Part shown: positions 61,835-64,000 of the stretch, in pieces
Layout: every line of letters begins with the position of its first letter
How positions within the stretch are numbered: position 1 is the first letter of the stretch
Source: JBHJHP01 sp042219825
GTDB taxonomy: Bacteria; Bacteroidota; Bacteroidia; Bacteroidales; UBA5342
DNA: 64,000 nt
Assembly: GCF_042219825.1 (NCBI RefSeq)
Contig: NZ_JBHJHQ010000004.1
Location: 372,001 to 436,000, forward strand
Reading direction: 5' to 3'
The notes under the pieces: generated by a model
What the model saw: only the letters and a program-made list of their open reading frames with translations
Database searches by the model: none
What the model was told of the DNA's origin: nothing
Translations under genes and position numbers: made by a program

Positions 61835-63025
61835 TTACCGTTTATTGGCACCAATATCTGCTAAATACAATATCTCCTGATTAGAATTATTGTGTGAACC
61901 ATTTTCCAGCGAGATAGAAGAATTTACAACCTCGGAAATATTTTTGGCGAGGAGAAGGTTGCCACGTGAAACATTTTTAAACCAGCTTTCTTCAGCATGT
62001 GTAATGTTATTTTCAATCCTAATTACGGCCAGATCGTTCGAGTCTATGTTTTTATTAGTCAGGTTATTAATAATTTCAACCCTTCCGGATTCGTCCAGGC
62101 ACTCAATGGAATAGGGATAATCGGAGGGATTATAAATGGTATTGTTATAAACTTTTACATCTTTTGCATTACAGATATAAATTCCCGATTCCCGGATAAC
62201 CGAAATCATGTTATTGCGGATAATTCCACCGGAATGCGGTTCATTGTTGAACCCAAATAAAATTCCACGGTCACAGTTTACAATTACATTGTTTTCTGCA
62301 ATACAGTTTTTTGATGCGTTTCTGAACCGGATAGCACCAGTGGATTGTTTCTGATCCCTGGAATTAAGGTTCTTGAACGTGCAATTGCTGATGCGCCAGT
62401 CTGTTCCGCCATAGATATCAATTCCGCCACACGGATTATTCTGTGCTTTGCTGTCGGTTAGTTCAAACAAACAGTTTTCAACAGTTCCGTAATCTGCATG
62501 ATCACTTGAGTAATCTTCATCGTAGGTTGCAACTACCATCTGGCTTTTAATGTTATAGAACCGGATATTCTGAACATAAAGGCTATCGGCATCCTTTTCT
62601 CCCTGTATTTTTATTCCGTTTCCGCTTACCTCTCCAATAGTAATATCCTTAACTGCAAAATTATTTGCCGAAATTGTGAAAATACGGCTTATGCTTCCGT
62701 TTATACCTTTCCCTTTCAATATAACACGATCACGATTGGCTGATTCACTTCGGTAGATAATTCCATCTCCGGCAATTCGAATTGGTTCGGAAATTTCATA
62801 TTCACCGTCTTTTATGACCACGACCTTATTCCCATCTTTAGTCAACCTCGTTGTGGCCATCAATTCCGGAACATTGGATACATATATTATTTCTTTGCCG
62901 GCTTCTTTGGGAAACAGATCAGTGAATTCCATCTTTTGGCTGATGTCAGATTCACTATTATTCTCACATGAGAAATGAGTTAGTGACACCAGAACAATAA
63001 GTGCGGCAATAAGTGAATATTTCAT
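61835..63025 (-). CDS. Right-handed beta-helix lipoprotein (possible polysaccharide lyase-like)
   Basis: A 396-residue lipoprotein: M-K-Y-S-L start and lipobox L-T-H-F-S-C (Cys20). The mature protein consists of parallel beta-helix coils with repeats such as I-K-D-G-E-Y, V-K-D-I-T-I-G, I-S-N-C-T-F-K-N-L, I-A-E-N-N-V-I-V-N-C and V-Y-N-N-T-I-Y-N-P. The opening I-Y-V-S-N-V-P-E-L and the helix order resemble the chondroitinase-B/PL6 fold, but the family's catalytic lysine/arginine pair could not be located with confidence, so the enzyme class is open. It is exported and anchored in a membrane. A perfect inverted repeat lies 19 bases before its ATG. Confidence 0.8.
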   Translation of the reverse strand: MKYSLIAALIVLVSLTHFSCENNSESDISQKMEFTDLFPKEAGKEIIYVSNVPELMATTRLTKDGNKVVVIKDGEYEISEPIRIAGDGIIYRSESANRDRVILKGKGINGSISRIFTISANNFAVKDITIGEVSGNGIKIQGEKDADSLYVQNIRFYNIKSQMVVATYDEDYSSDHADYGTVENCLFELTDSKAQNNPCGGIDIYGGTDWRISNCTFKNLNSRDQKQSTGAIRFRNASKNCIAENNVIVNCDRGILFGFNNEPHSGGIIRNNMISVIRESGIYICNAKDVKVYNNTIYNPSDYPYSIECLDESGRVEIINNLTNKNIDSNDLAVIRIENNITHAEESWFKNVSRGNLLLAKNISEVVNSSISLENGSHNNSNQEILYLADIGANKR

Positions 63026-63043
63026 AACTTTTAAGTTTAATAT

Positions 63044-63061
63044 AATGTTAAAATTAACATT
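63044..63061 (-). promoter_or_regulatory. Perfect palindromic element before the beta-helix gene
   Basis: AATGTTAA (63044-63051) and TTAACATT (63054-63061) flank an AA centre, 19-36 bases upstream of the ATG at 63025. A dimeric repressor site is plausible, or an AT-rich 5'-end hairpin. Confidence 0.35.
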
Positions 63062-63231
63062 TGATCCATGTCTGAGACTTAAAAGTGGGCTAACTGTACT
63101 AATGACAGATGAGAGCTTTCTTACACGTACAAAATTATTAATAAATTGTTAATATAACCAAATAAATTTGTAAAAAAGTACAATACAAAGGATTTAGGTC
63201 ACATTAAAAAAATGAAAAATAAAGAAATGGT

Positions 63232-64000
63232 TTATTCGTAAAGTCGCTTTACATTGAGAATTCCACGTATGGATTGTATCTTCTTTAGGACACTGTTTAG
63301 GTGAGAAATGTCTGATACAGAAAGTGTTAATGTGCCGTTGAATACTCCGTCACCGGAATCAATGTTAATTGAACGTAATTTAACCTTAAGTTCATTTGCA
63401 ATCACTGAAGAAATATTGCTTACAATTCCGATATTATCTTCTCCTGTTACCTGGATTGTTACCTCATACTTCGTTCCTGCTTTGCCCGACCATTGAGCTT
63501 TTACAATCCTGTAGCCGAACCGGTTGATCATTTGAGGCGCATTAGGACAATCAGTTCTGTGGATTTTTATACCGCCTGATGAACCAACAAAACCAAAAAT
63601 ATCATCACCGTAAATAGGTTTACAACACTTGGCAAGGGTGAAATCGATGTTCTTCAGGTGTTCATCTATCGTAAGCACATCTTCACCTTCCTCTGCTATA
63701 TCTGATTGAAGGTTATAGTTTCCAGCCGTTTTAATTTCCTGACTTTCGGGAGTGCTGGTAGTCTCTTTGCGTTCAAGCTCCAGGTAAGTTTCCCTGATAA
63801 ATGCAAGTTCAATTTCTTCATTGGATATCGCACAGTAAAAGTCTGTTGTTGTGTTGAATTTCAGATGATGTACCATACGTTGAAACCGGCCATCGTCAAT
63901 GTTTATTTTCCAGTTTCTGAACCTGCGACGAAGCATTTCACGCCCAAGTTCAGCTTCTTTGAACTGTGCTTCCTTCAGGGCTTGCTTAATTTTGGTTTTG
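63232..64000 (-). CDS. rel: RelA/SpoT-family (p)ppGpp synthetase/hydrolase, C-terminal part (5' end outside window)
   Basis: At least 256 residues of the C-terminus are visible and the frame stays open to the window edge. The segment K-E-A-E-L-G-R-E-M-L-R-R-R-F-R-N-W is the RelA/SpoT helical domain. The conserved zinc-finger part is A-K-C-C-K-P-I-Y-G-D ... H-R-T-D-C-P, and an ACT domain (about the last 75 residues; G-E-D-N-I-G-I-V-S-N-I-S-S-V-I) ends it. These parts sense the ribosome and uncharged tRNA and regulate the N-terminal hydrolase and synthetase domains, which lie outside. Bacteroidota usually have one bifunctional Rel, so this is probably it. Confidence 0.93.
   Translation of the reverse strand, partial: KTKIKQALKEAQFKEAELGREMLRRRFRNWKINIDDGRFQRMVHHLKFNTTTDFYCAISNEEIELAFIRETYLELERKETTSTPESQEIKTAGNYNLQSDIAEEGEDVLTIDEHLKNIDFTLAKCCKPIYGDDIFGFVGSSGGIKIHRTDCPNAPQMINRFGYRIVKAQWSGKAGTKYEVTIQVTGEDNIGIVSNISSVIANELKVKLRSINIDSGDGVFNGTLTLSVSDISHLNSVLKKIQSIRGILNVKRLYE

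Noticed and set aside
1..64000. tRNA, rRNA, CRISPR arrays, insertion sequences, phage genes, defence systems
   Set aside because: None was recognised on either strand; gaps between genes are short and lack cloverleaf, spacer-repeat or transposase signatures.

Overview
The window reads as chromosomal DNA of a Bacteroidota bacterium, most likely an anaerobic or facultative polysaccharide degrader near Bacteroidales/Marinilabiliales. This is inferred from the LpxC-FabZ fusion, the HD protein-lpxD-lpxC/fabZ-lpxA order, type IX secretion C-terminal sorting domains, a DPP11-type S46 peptidase, a DUF4837 lipoprotein, many secreted CAZymes, weak Shine-Dalgarno sequences and TAnnTTTG-like -7 boxes. 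No tRNA, rRNA, insertion sequence, prophage or CRISPR array was seen. Most of the sequence is ordinary, densely packed core and niche genome.

Layout. 1-9.7 kb: end of an exo/endonuclease/phosphatase-family gene, a GH51 arabinofuranosidase, fumC, the NAD-salvage pair pncB-pncA, a small unit of unknown function (alpha-toroid protein plus HXXEE membrane protein), an NmrA-like oxidoreductase and a predicted outer-membrane barrel. 9.7-17.4 kb: an accessory-looking stretch with a methyltransferase, a LamG T9SS cargo protein, dlgD, a secreted CotH-family kinase and a thioredoxin-like lipoprotein. 17.5-21.4 kb: a GH2 glycosidase and an alpha/beta hydrolase. 21.6-26.8 kb: a threonine operon (threonine-rich leader ORF, thrA, a phosphoglycerate-mutase-like gene in the thrB position, thrC). 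27-29.2 kb: DUF4837 lipoprotein and pdxA. 29.3-36 kb: lipid A genes lpxA, lpxC-fabZ and lpxD, an HD hydrolase, a Crp/Fnr regulator and pheS. 35.8-38 kb: pgk and mltG. 38-44.6 kb: GH27, GH78 and a lactonase. 44.7-52.1 kb: a minus-strand unit ubiA-like, maf, S46 peptidase, TonB-dependent receptor, rsmE, GIY-YIG-like protein. 52.3-61.8 kb: a DUF3828-like protein, a metallophosphoesterase, and an envelope block (late acyltransferase, MlaD-like MCE protein, a second short MCE-like protein, amidase, divergent lptD, LpxH-like hydrolase). 61.8-64 kb: a beta-helix lipoprotein and the C-terminal part of Rel/SpoT.

The most noteworthy signals are: (i) a leader ORF just upstream of thrA with six threonine codons, followed at once by a GC-only hairpin and no obvious T-tract, suggesting translation-coupled control of a Bacteroidota thr operon; (ii) a SPOR-like C-terminal module shared by three consecutive genes (amidase, short MCE, MlaD-like); (iii) intergenic micro-repeat blocks of the GTAACC type at two distant loci, one inside the thr operon; (iv) a palindrome-containing motif shared upstream of dlgD and the cotH-like gene; and (v) a cluster of genes with forced non-ATG starts in the envelope block.
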